Counted from the first letter of the stretch, positions 16,510 to 25,844 are shown. The stretch is DNA of 64,000 nt from Yinghuangia sp045039925 (GCA_045039925.1 CP108400.1:7316001-7380000); one strand, 5' to 3'. Notes: generated from the letters alone by a model not told the origin. Program-made: numbers and translations.

Positions 16510-18033
16510 TCACGTCCTCGGGTGGCCGGCCGCGGTGCGGTCGCGGACGAGGAGGGCCGCGACGGCGCCGAGCACGGCGAGGACGACGCCGAGCACGATG
16601 GCCCGGTCGCCGCCCGTGGCGAGGGCGTCGGCCGGGGTGGCGCCGTCCGCGGACTGGACGACCGCGACGACCAGCGCGCCGCCGATGGACGCGCCGGTGT
16701 AGCGGGCGGTGTTGGCCGCGCCCGCGCCCATGGCGGCGCGGTCGACCGGGACGCTCTCGACGGACAGCCGGGCCGAGGCCGCGTTGAGGACGCCCAGCCC
16801 GAGGCCGGCCACGACGAGGCCCGGGACGAGGCGGGGCCAGGGGGTGCCGGTGTCCATGCCGGCGAGTGCCAGGAATCCGGCGGCGATGACGGCGAGGCCG
16901 ACGGCGACGAGGCGGCGTGCGGGCATGTGCGCGGTGAGGCGGCCGGTGGCCACCGATGCGAGGACGGAGCTTGCCGACCAGAAGGCGAGTACGCCTGCCG
17001 ACGCCAGCGGGGTGAGGCCGATGACGCCTTGGAAGAGGGTGGGCAGGTAGGAGCCGACCGCGATGACCGCGAGTCCGGTGATGAAGGACCCGAGCAGGGA
17101 CAGTGCGAAGACCGGGCGGCGCAGCAGGCGTAGGTCGAGCATGGGCTCGCGGCCGCGCAGCGCGGTGGCGACGTACCCGGCCAGCAGGACGGCGGCCGCC
17201 GCGAGCAGCACGAGGACGACGGGTCGGCCCCAGCCCTGGCGTCCCTCGACGAGGGCGGCGGTGAGCGCGCCGATGCCGCCGCCGAGGGTGAGTGCGCCGA
17301 CGGGGTCGAGGCGTCGGCGCACGGGGGACCGCGACTCGGTGAGCAGCAGCGCGGCGAGGCCGGCCAGGGCGACGGCGGCCGCGGTCTGGGTCCAGTAGGG
17401 GGTGGCGTAGCCGCCCGCGCGGGTGAGGCCGGCGGCCGCGAGGGGGCCGACGGCGATGCCCGCGCCGAGGGCGGCTCCGACGGATGCGGTGGCGCGTACG
17501 CGGGCGTGGCCGGTGGGGAAGGCGTGTCCGACGAGGCCGAGTCCGGCGGCGAGCAGGGCGGCGCCGGCGACGCCTTGGAGGACGCGGCCGACGACGAAGA
17601 GGGCCAGGGACCCGGCGAGCGCGGTGAGTGCGGAGGCTGCGGCGAGGCCGAGTGCGCCAGCGACGAAGACGCGGCGTCGGCCGAGGATGTCGGCGAGGCT
17701 TCCGGCGGTGAGCTGGAACGCGGAGAGGCCGAGGCTGATGCCGCTGAGGATCCAGGCCGGGCCGGTCGGGCCGGAGTGGAGGTGGCGGACGGTGTCGGGG
17801 AGCACGGCGATGGGGGCCGTGTAGGTCATCAGGACCAGCAGGGTCGCGGCCACGACGGCGGCGAGGGTGACGGCCGGGGAGGCGGTGCGGGTGTGCGTGT
17901 CCCGGCCGCCGTGGGCGGTGGTGGATGCCGGGGTGGCTGTCGGTGCGGTTGTCGGCGTTGCTTTCGGCGTTGCTGTCGGCAGTGCTGCCGACGGTGCTGT
18001 CGGTTCTGCTGCGGACGCGGCGGTCGGCGGCAT
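16510..18033 (-). CDS. MFS efflux transporter (drug:H+ antiporter type)
   Basis: From the ATG at 18033 the protein has 507 aa. A threonine/alanine/proline-rich cytoplasmic lead of about 50 residues precedes 12-14 helices. Motif A of the major facilitator superfamily is visible as GSLADILGRRRVFVAG after helix 2, and motif C-like glycines occur in GAALGAGIAVGPLAAAGL. This places it in the EmrB/QacA-like drug efflux group. I chose 18033 because GAGGGGA is correctly spaced; upstream TTG and ATG codons fall in the operator repeats. It is divergent from an HxlR regulator, its probable repressor. Confidence 0.9.
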   Translation of the reverse strand: MPPTAASAAEPTAPSAALPTATPKATPTTAPTATPASTTAHGGRDTHTRTASPAVTLAAVVAATLLVLMTYTAPIAVLPDTVRHLHSGPTGPAWILSGISLGLSAFQLTAGSLADILGRRRVFVAGALGLAAASALTALAGSLALFVVGRVLQGVAGAALLAAGLGLVGHAFPTGHARVRATASVGAALGAGIAVGPLAAAGLTRAGGYATPYWTQTAAAVALAGLAALLLTESRSPVRRRLDPVGALTLGGGIGALTAALVEGRQGWGRPVVLVLLAAAAVLLAGYVATALRGREPMLDLRLLRRPVFALSLLGSFITGLAVIAVGSYLPTLFQGVIGLTPLASAGVLAFWSASSVLASVATGRLTAHMPARRLVAVGLAVIAAGFLALAGMDTGTPWPRLVPGLVVAGLGLGVLNAASARLSVESVPVDRAAMGAGAANTARYTGASIGGALVVAVVQSADGATPADALATGGDRAIVLGVVLAVLGAVAALLVRDRTAAGHPRT

Positions 18034-18122
18034 GGGGTCCCCTCGGAGCGATGGCGCGGTCGGGTGCGGCGGTGGTGCGTACCGCGGTGCGGGCGCGGGC
18101 GGGCACCGCCTCGGACGTGTCG

Positions 18123-18204
18123 GTTCATTCAATGAACTGACTGCGGGCTCGACTGTAGCAGCGAGAGTTCAATGAATGAACCAAGAAGAGTTCAATGAAT
18201 GAAC
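18123..18204. promoter_or_regulatory. Three operator repeats between MFS and HxlR genes
   Basis: Three 15-bp elements share the core GTTCA-N5-TGAAC: GTTCATTCAATGAAC at 18123-18137 (a perfect odd palindrome), and GTTCAATGAATGAAC twice, at 18167-18181 and 18190-18204. The last two are 23 bp apart. They lie between the divergent starts and are probably bound by the HxlR product to control both genes, sensing an exported compound. Confidence 0.75.
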
Positions 18205-18227
18205 CGAGGGGGGGTACGCTGGTCGGC

Positions 18228-18776
18228 ATGGCACTCGGCAAGGACTACGCGGGCCAGCAGTGCGCCCTCGCCCGCGCTCTCGAACTGGTCGGCGAGCGGT
18301 GGACCCTGCTCGTGGTCCGCGACGTCTTCTACGGCGTCCGCCGCTTCAGCGACTTCCAGGTGCACCTGGACATCCCGCGCGCCGTGCTCACCGCGCGCCT
18401 CGCGGCCCTGGTCGACGGCGGCGTCCTGGAGCGCCGCCGCTACCAGGAGTCCCCGCCGCGCGACGAGTACGTCCTGACCGACACCGGCCGCGCGCTGTGG
18501 CCCGCGGTGTTCGCACTCGCCCAGTGGGCGCTCGAGTTCGTGCCGTCCGCCGCCGGCGCCCTGCGCGAGTTCGCGCACGTCCCCTGCGAGCGCATCGTCG
18601 ACAGCAGCGGCCTGTGCCCCGGGTGCCGCCGGGTCGCACCCGCCGACGAACTGGAGATGCGGCCGGGGCCGGGCATCCTCACGCACACGAGGACCGATCC
18701 CGTCAGCCTCGCGCTCCGTGCGCCGCACCGGCTGCTGGAGCCGCTCGACCTGTCCGGCGTCGCCAAGCCCGCCTGA
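18228..18776 (+). CDS. HxlR-family transcriptional regulator
   Basis: The 182-aa protein begins with the classic HxlR winged helix: CALARALELVGERWTLLVVRD, then RRFSDFQVHLDIPRAVLTARL, and the wing YVLTDTGRALWPAV. The second half carries a short Cys cluster (CERIVDSSGLCPGCRR), common in longer HxlR proteins. Start ATG at 18228 follows a GAGGGGGGG tract; an ATG 33 bp earlier falls inside the last operator and is less likely. It is divergent from the MFS exporter and surrounded by three operator copies, so autoregulation and exporter control are likely. Confidence 0.9.
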   Translation: MALGKDYAGQQCALARALELVGERWTLLVVRDVFYGVRRFSDFQVHLDIPRAVLTARLAALVDGGVLERRRYQESPPRDEYVLTDTGRALWPAVFALAQWALEFVPSAAGALREFAHVPCERIVDSSGLCPGCRRVAPADELEMRPGPGILTHTRTDPVSLALRAPHRLLEPLDLSGVAKPA

Positions 18777-18855
18777 GCCGCTGCCTTTCCGAGCCGCTGC
18801 CTTCTCGCGTCCCCGTCCTCCCGCGCCCCCGCTCGCGCAGCCGCCTTCCGCAGGT

Positions 18856-18868
18856 TGACTGATCGTCA
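18856..18868. repeat. TGAC-N5-GTCA palindrome
   Basis: TGACTGATCGTCA lies between the HxlR gene and the M48-like gene. A near-identical 13-mer (TGACAGATCGTCA) occurs at 45535, and two TGACGCCCCGTCA copies at 27847 and 28211, all intergenic. Role unknown. Confidence 0.4.
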
Positions 18869-18960
18869 GCACCCGGGCGCGTCCCGGAGCCAATAGGGTG
18901 TGCACCGGCTGCCCGCGCGACCGCGCGTACGGGTGGAGAGGGTACGGAGGGGACGTGGGT

Positions 18961-20514
18961 GTGAGGGCTGCGGGACTGCGGGCGTTCACCGCGGTCGGAG
19001 TGCTGGTCGCGCTGTACGTGGCGGTCGCCCTGCCGTTCGTGGTCGTCGCCCTCGCCATCGGGCTGATGGTGCGCGGCTTCGACCTGTTCGCCTCCGGCGA
19101 GGCGGTCATCGTCGCCGAACTGGTGATCGCCCTCGTCGCCCTGGTCCTCGAACTCGCCGGACCGCGCCGGCTGCCCGCGGGGATCGCGGTCACCCCGCGC
19201 GACCAGCCGCGCCTGTGGGCGCTCGTACGCGCGACCGCCCGCGAGCTCCAGGTCCCCGAACCGGACGGCATCGTGCTGACCGGCGGCACCGTCGTCGGCC
19301 TGCGCGCGGTCCGCCGCCCCGGCATCACGCTGCACAAGCACCTCGTGCTCGGCTCCGCCGTGCCGACCTGCCTGACCGAGCCGCAACTGCGCGCCGTCGT
19401 CGCCTCCGCGCTCGGCGGCCTGCGCCGCCGCCGTCCGCCGCTGCCCGACCAACTGGCGCTGCACGGACTCGACATGGTGGCCGGTCTCGCCGAGTCGGCG
19501 CGCGTGCGCGGCGCCGGCGGCCTCGCAGAGTCGGCGCAGCGCTTCGCCACCAGGTACGCGGAGATCTGCGCCCCGGTCCTGGAGCTCCAGGAGCGCACCG
19601 CCGACCGGTACGCGGCCGGCGTCTACGGCACCGACGCGATCGCAGACGGCCTCGACGCGCTGCGCCGCGTGCAGGTCGCCTGGGGCTGGTACCGGCGCGG
19701 CTACCTGAACGCCGGGCTGGCGACGGGTGTTCTGCCGCTCGATCCGCTCGGCGACTTCAAGGCCCTGCTCGCGGACCCGGTGCGCGCCGCGGCCCTCGAC
19801 AACCTCGCCGACGACGAGCCGCCGCGCACCCTCGTCGAGCGTGCGGCGCGGCTGCGGGCCCGTCCGCTGCCCGAGACCGTTGCGCTTCGCGGCGGACAGC
19901 AGGGCCTGGCGCTCGGCCTCGACGACCCGCGCCGGGTCGTGTCGCACCTGCACGCGTACCTGCTCGCCACCGACGACGAGGGCATCGCCGCGAGCGGTGC
20001 GTTCGAGATGCTCGACGGCATGACGTCGCTCGACCGCGAGGCGTTCCTGCGGCAGGTGAGCGGCTATCGGGCGGCGTACCGGGCCTCCCGGCTGGCGCCC
20101 GCGGCGCGGCGCGCGGGTGCCGAACTGCCGGTCACCCTCGGCGGCGTGGTGGCCCTGCTCGTGGAGGGGCAGGGCGCGAAGCTGGCCCGCGAATACGCGG
20201 ACGGGGGCACCGCGGAGACCGGGCCGGACAGCCCGGTCGTGTCCGCACTCACCGCGCTGCTGGGCTGCGCGTGGGTCGACGCGGGCCGCGCGCGATGGGA
20301 ATTGACGTGGTCCGGGCACGACCGGGTGACCGGGTACGACGGGGTGCCGCTGGACCTGACCGACCTGGCCGCGCGGGCGGTCGCGGGGGCGCAGGGGGCG
20401 CGGGAGCTGCGTACCGCACTCGCGGACGCGGGGGTGTCGCTCTACCACGAGGCACGCACGCCGGCGTCGTTCCACGCCGCGTCCGAGCGCGAGACCGCGG
20501 TCGGGCACCGGTGA
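18961..20514 (+). CDS. Membrane-anchored, catalytically degenerate M48-like protein
   Basis: Two N-terminal transmembrane helices (about 8-35 and 45-65) precede a segment organised like M48 Zn-peptidases: a hydrophobic LVLGSAVPTCLTEPQLRAV followed by VASALGGLRRR, where M48 enzymes have an AHELGHHR-type helix. The HExxH zinc motif is absent, so proteolysis is not expected. The remaining roughly 300 residues are helical and soluble, with no recognised domain. The GTG at 18961 has GGAGGGG 8 nt upstream; an in-frame GTG at 18955 is too close to it. It may be an adaptor or pseudoprotease. Family assignment is from pattern only. Confidence 0.6.
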   Translation: MRAAGLRAFTAVGVLVALYVAVALPFVVVALAIGLMVRGFDLFASGEAVIVAELVIALVALVLELAGPRRLPAGIAVTPRDQPRLWALVRATARELQVPEPDGIVLTGGTVVGLRAVRRPGITLHKHLVLGSAVPTCLTEPQLRAVVASALGGLRRRRPPLPDQLALHGLDMVAGLAESARVRGAGGLAESAQRFATRYAEICAPVLELQERTADRYAAGVYGTDAIADGLDALRRVQVAWGWYRRGYLNAGLATGVLPLDPLGDFKALLADPVRAAALDNLADDEPPRTLVERAARLRARPLPETVALRGGQQGLALGLDDPRRVVSHLHAYLLATDDEGIAASGAFEMLDGMTSLDREAFLRQVSGYRAAYRASRLAPAARRAGAELPVTLGGVVALLVEGQGAKLAREYADGGTAETGPDSPVVSALTALLGCAWVDAGRARWELTWSGHDRVTGYDGVPLDLTDLAARAVAGAQGARELRTALADAGVSLYHEARTPASFHAASERETAVGHR

Positions 20515-20572
20515 CCGGTGCGGGTCGCCGGCAGTGGTCGGTGCGGGCGCGCGAGAGGGATAGCCTGATCTC

Positions 20573-21580
20573 GTGAGCATCCCGCAACAGCCCCGCATGA
20601 CGGTCGACGCACCCGCCGACAGTGCTGCGGAGGACGCGGTTGCCGAGGATGCGGCTGCCGCCGTGCCCGGCGCGCGGACGGCGGCGAAGGAGCCGGCACC
20701 GGACCTGAGGACGGCGAAGACGGCCGCCGCTTCGGCTGCAACCGAGGTTGCCGCTGCGGCTGTGGCCCCTGCCGCCCCAACTGTCCCCGCCGCCCCCACG
20801 GTCGCCAAGAAGGCCTCGGCCAGGAAGACCGCCGCGAAGAAGGCGGGCGCCAAGAAGGCCTCGGCGAAGAAGGCCGGCGCCAAGGCCGGGGCGAGGAAGT
20901 CGCCCGACGGGCCGACCGACGCCGTGGAGCGCGAACTGCGCGAGGCCGGCGCGCTGGTGGTGGCCGGGGTCGACGAGGTGGGCCGCGGTGCGTGGGCGGG
21001 GCCGGTCGTCGTCGGCGCGGCGGTGTCGTCGCTCGGCGTACCGCCGACGGGGCTCACCGACTCGAAGCTGCTGACCGCGCAGCGCCGCGAGGAGTTGGCG
21101 CCGCTGGTCGCGGAGTGGACCGTCGCCCACGCGTTCGGCGCGGCCTCGCACGAGGAGATCGACGCGCTCGGCATGACCGCCGCGCTGCGGCTGGCCGCGG
21201 TGCGTGCGTTGGAGGCGCTGCCGGTACGCCCCGACGCGGTCGTGCTCGACGGCAGCCACGACTTCCTCGGCGACCCGTGGCGCGTGCGGACCGTCGTCAA
21301 GGGCGACCGCGTGTGCGTCGGTGTCGCGGCGGCGTCGGTGCTGGCGAAGGTGCACCGCGACCGGCTGATGGCGGAACTGGGCCTGGACTACCCCGAATTC
21401 GCGTTCGGAGACAACGCCGGGTATCCGTCGCCGGTGCACCAGGCGGCGCTCCAGGAGCGAGGGCCGACGCCCTACCACCGCATGTCGTGGGCGTACCTCG
21501 ACAACCTGCCGCGCTGGCGGCACCTCAAGCGGGTGCGTTCGGTGCTGGAGGACGCGGGGCAGACCGCGCTGGACTTCTGA
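20573..21580 (+). CDS. rnhB: Ribonuclease HII with Ala/Lys-rich N-terminal tail
   Basis: RNase HII nicks 5' of ribonucleotides embedded in DNA and starts their repair. The catalytic residues are Asp134 and Glu135 (DEVGRGAWAGPVV), Asp226 (VLDGSHD) and Asp263 (ASVLAKVHRD). The core covers about 120-330. Before it lies an unusual 120-residue tail rich in Ala, Lys and Pro, with AKKAGAKKASAKKAGAK repeats like histone H1 or mycobacterial HupB tails, probably DNA or RNA binding. Typical RNase HII has 200-260 aa; this one has 335. Spacing to the upstream gene is 58 bp. Confidence 0.95.
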   Translation: MSIPQQPRMTVDAPADSAAEDAVAEDAAAAVPGARTAAKEPAPDLRTAKTAAASAATEVAAAAVAPAAPTVPAAPTVAKKASARKTAAKKAGAKKASAKKAGAKAGARKSPDGPTDAVERELREAGALVVAGVDEVGRGAWAGPVVVGAAVSSLGVPPTGLTDSKLLTAQRREELAPLVAEWTVAHAFGAASHEEIDALGMTAALRLAAVRALEALPVRPDAVVLDGSHDFLGDPWRVRTVVKGDRVCVGVAAASVLAKVHRDRLMAELGLDYPEFAFGDNAGYPSPVHQAALQERGPTPYHRMSWAYLDNLPRWRHLKRVRSVLEDAGQTALDF

Positions 21581-21751
21581 GCTTCTGCCCGTGTGCCCGT
21601 GTGACCGCGTGACGTTCTGGCCGTGTGATGTTCTGACCGGCTGACCGTCCGACGCGGGATCCCGCGGGACATTCACGACAGTTCGGTTGATGTCCGAGTT
21701 CGGTTCGGCGCACCCCGCACGGCGCGCGGGAGCGGACGGTAAGTTGCCCGC

Positions 21752-22759
21752 GTGACTGCCTCGATACCTCCCGGCTGGTACGACGACCCTTCAGCATCCG
21801 GCATGGAGCGCTGGTGGGACGGCACCCAATGGACCGAATCCTCGCGCCCGCGGACCGACAGCTCGCCCGGTGTCCCGCCCGCGCCCGGCCACCCGTCGGA
21901 CCAACATCCCGGCGGATACCCCTCGGACCAGTTCCAACCCCCCGGGCCGATGCAAAGCTCGGGCCCGGGGCAGATGCACAGTTCGGGTCCCGGGCAGATG
22001 CACACTCCCGGACCCGGCCAGATGTACGGCCCGGGGCAGTTGTCCGCGCAGGGGCAGACGCCGTACCCGCCGTACGGTGCCCACCCGGGCCAGGGGGGAC
22101 CCAACCGGCGGAACCGGAACACGATCATCGCGATTGTGTCGGTGCTCGTGGTGGGCGGTCTCGTCGCGGCGCTCATCGTGCTGCTCGGCGGCGGTGACGA
22201 CGACAAGACGGCGACGGCGGGCACGCTCCTCGACCCCGGCACCGGAGTGTCGGTTCCGCGGATCAAGGACTGGGACGTCCCGAAGCCGCAAGGCGAGCCG
22301 ACCCACCAGCGCAAGGACCGCGTGGCGTGCAACCCCGCGTCCGGCAGCCCCTCGGGCGCGCCGTCGGACGGGCCCTCGGACGGGCCGGGCGACTGCTTCC
22401 TCGGCGAGTCGTACGTCGACACCACCGGGGCCAGTTCGTTCCAGAAGGCCGTCACCGAGACGCGGGAGAGGTACGAAGGCCTCGACGGCGAGGGCTACGA
22501 GCTCCAGAACACCGAGAAGAACGACCCCACCACGGTCGACGGCAAGGAAGCGCACATCCTCGAGTACAAGGTGCGCGACCCGGCCGGCCGCATCCTGTTC
22601 GCGCAGTTCGTCATCGTCAACGCCGAGGTCGACGGCGAGTACCCGGTGCTCACCACGGTGATCTTCGACCTGCCCAACGCACCGAGCCGCGCGGTCTTCG
22701 ACACCATCAGGAACGGCGCGAAGGTCGGCCAGCCGGTGCCTTCGGACAGCGCTTCCTGA
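21752..22759 (+). CDS. DUF2510 membrane protein with extracytoplasmic domain
   Basis: The N-terminus (IPPGWYDDPSASGMERWWDG then TQWTE) is a DUF2510 motif, a short tryptophan-rich cytoplasmic domain common in actinobacteria. A Pro/Gly/Gln-rich linker follows to about residue 125, then one transmembrane helix (IIAIVSVLVVGGLVAALIV). The outer domain, 150-335, has two cysteines (VACNPASGS and GDCFLGE) and strands with no known motif. The start is the GTG at 21752. DUF2510 is thought to mediate protein contacts at the membrane; the specific role here is unknown. Confidence 0.8.
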   Translation: MTASIPPGWYDDPSASGMERWWDGTQWTESSRPRTDSSPGVPPAPGHPSDQHPGGYPSDQFQPPGPMQSSGPGQMHSSGPGQMHTPGPGQMYGPGQLSAQGQTPYPPYGAHPGQGGPNRRNRNTIIAIVSVLVVGGLVAALIVLLGGGDDDKTATAGTLLDPGTGVSVPRIKDWDVPKPQGEPTHQRKDRVACNPASGSPSGAPSDGPSDGPGDCFLGESYVDTTGASSFQKAVTETRERYEGLDGEGYELQNTEKNDPTTVDGKEAHILEYKVRDPAGRILFAQFVIVNAEVDGEYPVLTTVIFDLPNAPSRAVFDTIRNGAKVGQPVPSDSAS

Positions 22760-22991
22760 CCCCCCGCCCGACCTACCGCCCGCGCAAACGGCAGTCCGCG
22801 GACGCGCACTTCGGCGGCGTGTGGGTGAACCGGCGTATGGTTCGGTTTCACCCGCGCGCCGCTCCGTCCCCGCGTGCGGGCCGCCGCGAACGGGTAATTT
22901 CCTGGGCTGAGGGGTCCGTGGGAATCCCACACGCCGCCGGGGGGTGCCCCGCACCGCCCACCGGTCGGCAGACCATCATTGGGGGGTGACC

Positions 22992-25844
22992 GTGCGACTT
23001 GGGGACCGCCTGCAATGTCCGGGCTATGCCGTGGTGGGAGTGGAGACCACCGGGCTGTCGCCGCACCGCCACCGCATCGTGGAGATCGCGGTCGCGCTGA
23101 GCGACCCGGACGGCCAGGTGACCGACTTCTTCACCACGCTGCTCAACCCGGACGGTCCGGTCGGGGACTTCCAGACCCACGGACTCTTCGACGACGACAT
23201 CGTGGACGCGCCCGGCTTCGGCGACATCGCCCCGTGGCTCGTCGGCCTGCTGCGGCAGCGCGTCGTCGTCGCCCACAACGCGCGCTTCGAGCTCGGCTTC
23301 CTGGAACGCGAGTTCCAGCGCCGCCGGCACCCCTCGGTGCCCCCGCTGACCATGCTGTGCACGATGCGCGAGGCGCCCGAGTACGTGCCGGAGGCACCGC
23401 GCTTCTCGCTGCTCGCGTGCTGCGAGGCGGCGAGCGTGCCGGTCGACTCGGGGTACGGCGCGGCGGCGAAGGCCATGGGCGCGGCCCGGCTCCTGTCGTA
23501 CTACCTGGACCAGGGCGCCGGCGAGGCGCGGCACTGGCAGCAGGCGCGCACGGTCGCGGCGTCCCTCAACTGGCCGCGCCGCAAGGCCGGTGAGCCGCGC
23601 CCCTACACGCGCGACGACGCGCACGCGGCGCGGCGCATGCGGGAGGAGGCGGAGCAGGCGCGGCGCAGGGTCGCCGTCTCCTATCTGGAGAAGGCCCGCG
23701 CGTTCGGCCCGCCGACCGGTGTCGGCGAGGGCCCCGACAGCTACCTGGCGGTGCTCGACGCGGCGCTCGAAGACCGCGTCATCACTCCCGAGGAGGCCGC
23801 CGACCTGGCCGAACTGGCCGTGTCGCTGGGCATCTCCGAGGCGCAGCGCAAGGACCTCGACCGGCTGTACGTCACCACGCTCGCGGCGTCGATGGTCGCC
23901 GCCGGACCGGTCATCGACCGCGAGGAGCGCGCGGATCTGACGCGCGTCGCGGCGCAGTTGGGCATTCCGCGGATCGCGCTCGACGACATCATCGGCATGG
24001 CCCGCGTCACGGCCGCCGACCAGACCGCCTCCGCACACGGCGCGTCGCAGATACTGGCGCGCGGCCGGCCGCTGCTGCCCGGGCAGCACGTGCTGTTCCA
24101 CGGGTACCTCGCGGTGTCGCGCTCCGAATTGGAGCAGCGCCTGGCGCGGGCCCGGCTCGAACTCGCGTCGGGCATCCACGACCGCGTGGACGTCCTCGTC
24201 GTGGCGGACCCGGACGAGTCGTCCGACCGGACGTACTGGGCACGGCAGCGCGGCATCCGCGTGCTCATCGAGCCGGTGTTCCTGGCGCTGCTCGCGGACC
24301 TGGAGAGGGAACGCGGTTCGGCGGCCGACGCGGCGTCGCGCGTCGCGGCGGCCGGGGCGCTCGCGTACGCCGGGGCTTCCGGGGCCCAGGGCGCCGTCAC
24401 AGGGCCGCCGCGCACCACCAGCGGGTTCCTGCTGCCCCGGCCGGGGAGTTCGGGCCACACGCCGCCGCACACGGCCGGGCCGCTGGTGACCGGCGACGGT
24501 CCGCCGACGGGTGACCCGGCGGTCGACGCGACCGAGCCGGGGACCGTACCGATCCCGCCGATTCCGCCGCCCCCGTCGCCGGCCGTCACGGCGGCGCTCA
24601 GCACCACGGGGGCGGGTGAGGGTACGGCGCAGGATGCGGCGGCGAGTGGGGCGCAGGGTGTGGCGCAGGACGTCGTGCACCTGGACCCGGGGCCGGCCGC
24701 GGGCTCGGGAGGCCTGGGCCCGGGCAAGCCGCGGACGGGTGCGGAGCCCGTCGGCGGTCGCGCGCCCCGGCGGCGCGGACTGACGCCTTCGTCGCCGATG
24801 CCCGCGCTGTCCCCGGAGACGGCGGACCCGGGGCCCGGCCCGATGGGCGGCTCGGTGGGCGGTTCCGCGGTGGATGCCGACCTTGAGGTCGTGCCCGACA
24901 CCGAGGCCGACGTTGCGCCTGGGGCGGTACCCGGTGCGGCGCCCGACGCGTCGCCCGGAGTTGTGCCGGGAGTTGTGCCGGAGACGGTGGGGGAGTCGGT
25001 CGTACCGCCTCGGCCGAGCGCTCCGCCGCCGAGCACGCCGCCGCCTCCGTCGCGGCCCCCGATGCCTGTTGCGGCCCCGCTCGTGCCGTTGTCCCCGTCG
25101 TCGGCGTCCTCGGCGTCCTCGGCGTCGCAGTCTTCGCTGTCGGTGCCGCCGGTGCCCTCGGTGCCCTCGGTGCCCTCGGTGCCCTCGGTGCCCTCGGTGC
25201 CGCCCGTGCCGACCACGCGGCCGCCGACGGGCCCGATCGTGGCGCCGGACGTATCGTCCGAGCCGCGGACCTCGCTGCCCGCGCCGCCCGTCGAGGAGCC
25301 GCGCGCGCTCAAGCGCGGCCAGGCCGTCACCATCGACAAGCTCGGCACGTTCACCGGCGCGCTGCGCGTCGAGGCGGCGTGGTGGGGTCCGGAGGCGGTC
25401 GACGCGGACGTGGTCGTGCTCGTCCTCGACGACGACCGGCGCGTCGGCGCCGACGAGGACCTGGTCTTCTACAACCAGCCCGTGCACCCGAGCGGCGCAG
25501 TGCGGCTGGCCGGCAAGTTGCAGGACGGCAAGCCCGGTTCGGACTCGGTGGACATCGACGTCACCAAGCTCCCCGAGGGCCGGGTGCGCGTCCTGGTGGC
25601 GCTGGCACTCGACGCCACGGCCGGTGCCGCGTTCGCCCAAGTCCCCGTCGCCGTCGGTATCGTCGACCCCGTCACACGACGCAGGCTCGCCGACTTCCGG
25701 CTCACCGGCGGGGAGGAGACGGTGATGATCCTCACCGAGGTGTACCGTCGCGATGACGCGTGGCGGCTGCGCGCGGTGGGGCAGGGCTACGCCGAAGGGC
25801 TTGCCGCCCTGGTGACCGAGTACGGAGTGGTGGTGGACGAATGA
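22992..25844 (+). CDS. Exonuclease-like / TerB-like / BRCT / TerD fusion protein
   Basis: A 950-aa multidomain protein. Residues 10-175 have the DEDDh exonuclease fold, but VGVETTG has Gly16 where the first catalytic Asp belongs, HNARFE has Glu100 for Asp, and the third motif lacks its His and Asp; only Glu18 remains. Residues about 245-340 are a TerB-like helical pair (LDAALEDRVITPEEAADLAE). Residues about 360-437 look like a BRCT domain ending GIRVLIEPVFLALL. A Pro/Ser/Val linker of over 300 residues leads to a TerD domain at about 773-950. Proteins joining Ter and nuclease modules belong to the Ter stress-response group. GTG 22986 is an alternative start. Confidence 0.8.
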   Translation: MRLGDRLQCPGYAVVGVETTGLSPHRHRIVEIAVALSDPDGQVTDFFTTLLNPDGPVGDFQTHGLFDDDIVDAPGFGDIAPWLVGLLRQRVVVAHNARFELGFLEREFQRRRHPSVPPLTMLCTMREAPEYVPEAPRFSLLACCEAASVPVDSGYGAAAKAMGAARLLSYYLDQGAGEARHWQQARTVAASLNWPRRKAGEPRPYTRDDAHAARRMREEAEQARRRVAVSYLEKARAFGPPTGVGEGPDSYLAVLDAALEDRVITPEEAADLAELAVSLGISEAQRKDLDRLYVTTLAASMVAAGPVIDREERADLTRVAAQLGIPRIALDDIIGMARVTAADQTASAHGASQILARGRPLLPGQHVLFHGYLAVSRSELEQRLARARLELASGIHDRVDVLVVADPDESSDRTYWARQRGIRVLIEPVFLALLADLERERGSAADAASRVAAAGALAYAGASGAQGAVTGPPRTTSGFLLPRPGSSGHTPPHTAGPLVTGDGPPTGDPAVDATEPGTVPIPPIPPPPSPAVTAALSTTGAGEGTAQDAAASGAQGVAQDVVHLDPGPAAGSGGLGPGKPRTGAEPVGGRAPRRRGLTPSSPMPALSPETADPGPGPMGGSVGGSAVDADLEVVPDTEADVAPGAVPGAAPDASPGVVPGVVPETVGESVVPPRPSAPPPSTPPPPSRPPMPVAAPLVPLSPSSASSASSASQSSLSVPPVPSVPSVPSVPSVPSVPPVPTTRPPTGPIVAPDVSSEPRTSLPAPPVEEPRALKRGQAVTIDKLGTFTGALRVEAAWWGPEAVDADVVVLVLDDDRRVGADEDLVFYNQPVHPSGAVRLAGKLQDGKPGSDSVDIDVTKLPEGRVRVLVALALDATAGAAFAQVPVAVGIVDPVTRRRLADFRLTGGEETVMILTEVYRRDDAWRLRAVGQGYAEGLAALVTEYGVVVDE
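25152..25196 (+). repeat. Five 9-bp copies encoding Pro-Ser-Val repeats
   Basis: GTGCCCTCG is repeated five times in frame inside the linker of the TerD fusion protein, encoding consecutive Val-Pro-Ser triplets. It is preceded by a shorter GTCCTCGGC-type run encoding Ser-Ala. Linker length is likely to vary between strains. Confidence 0.9.
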
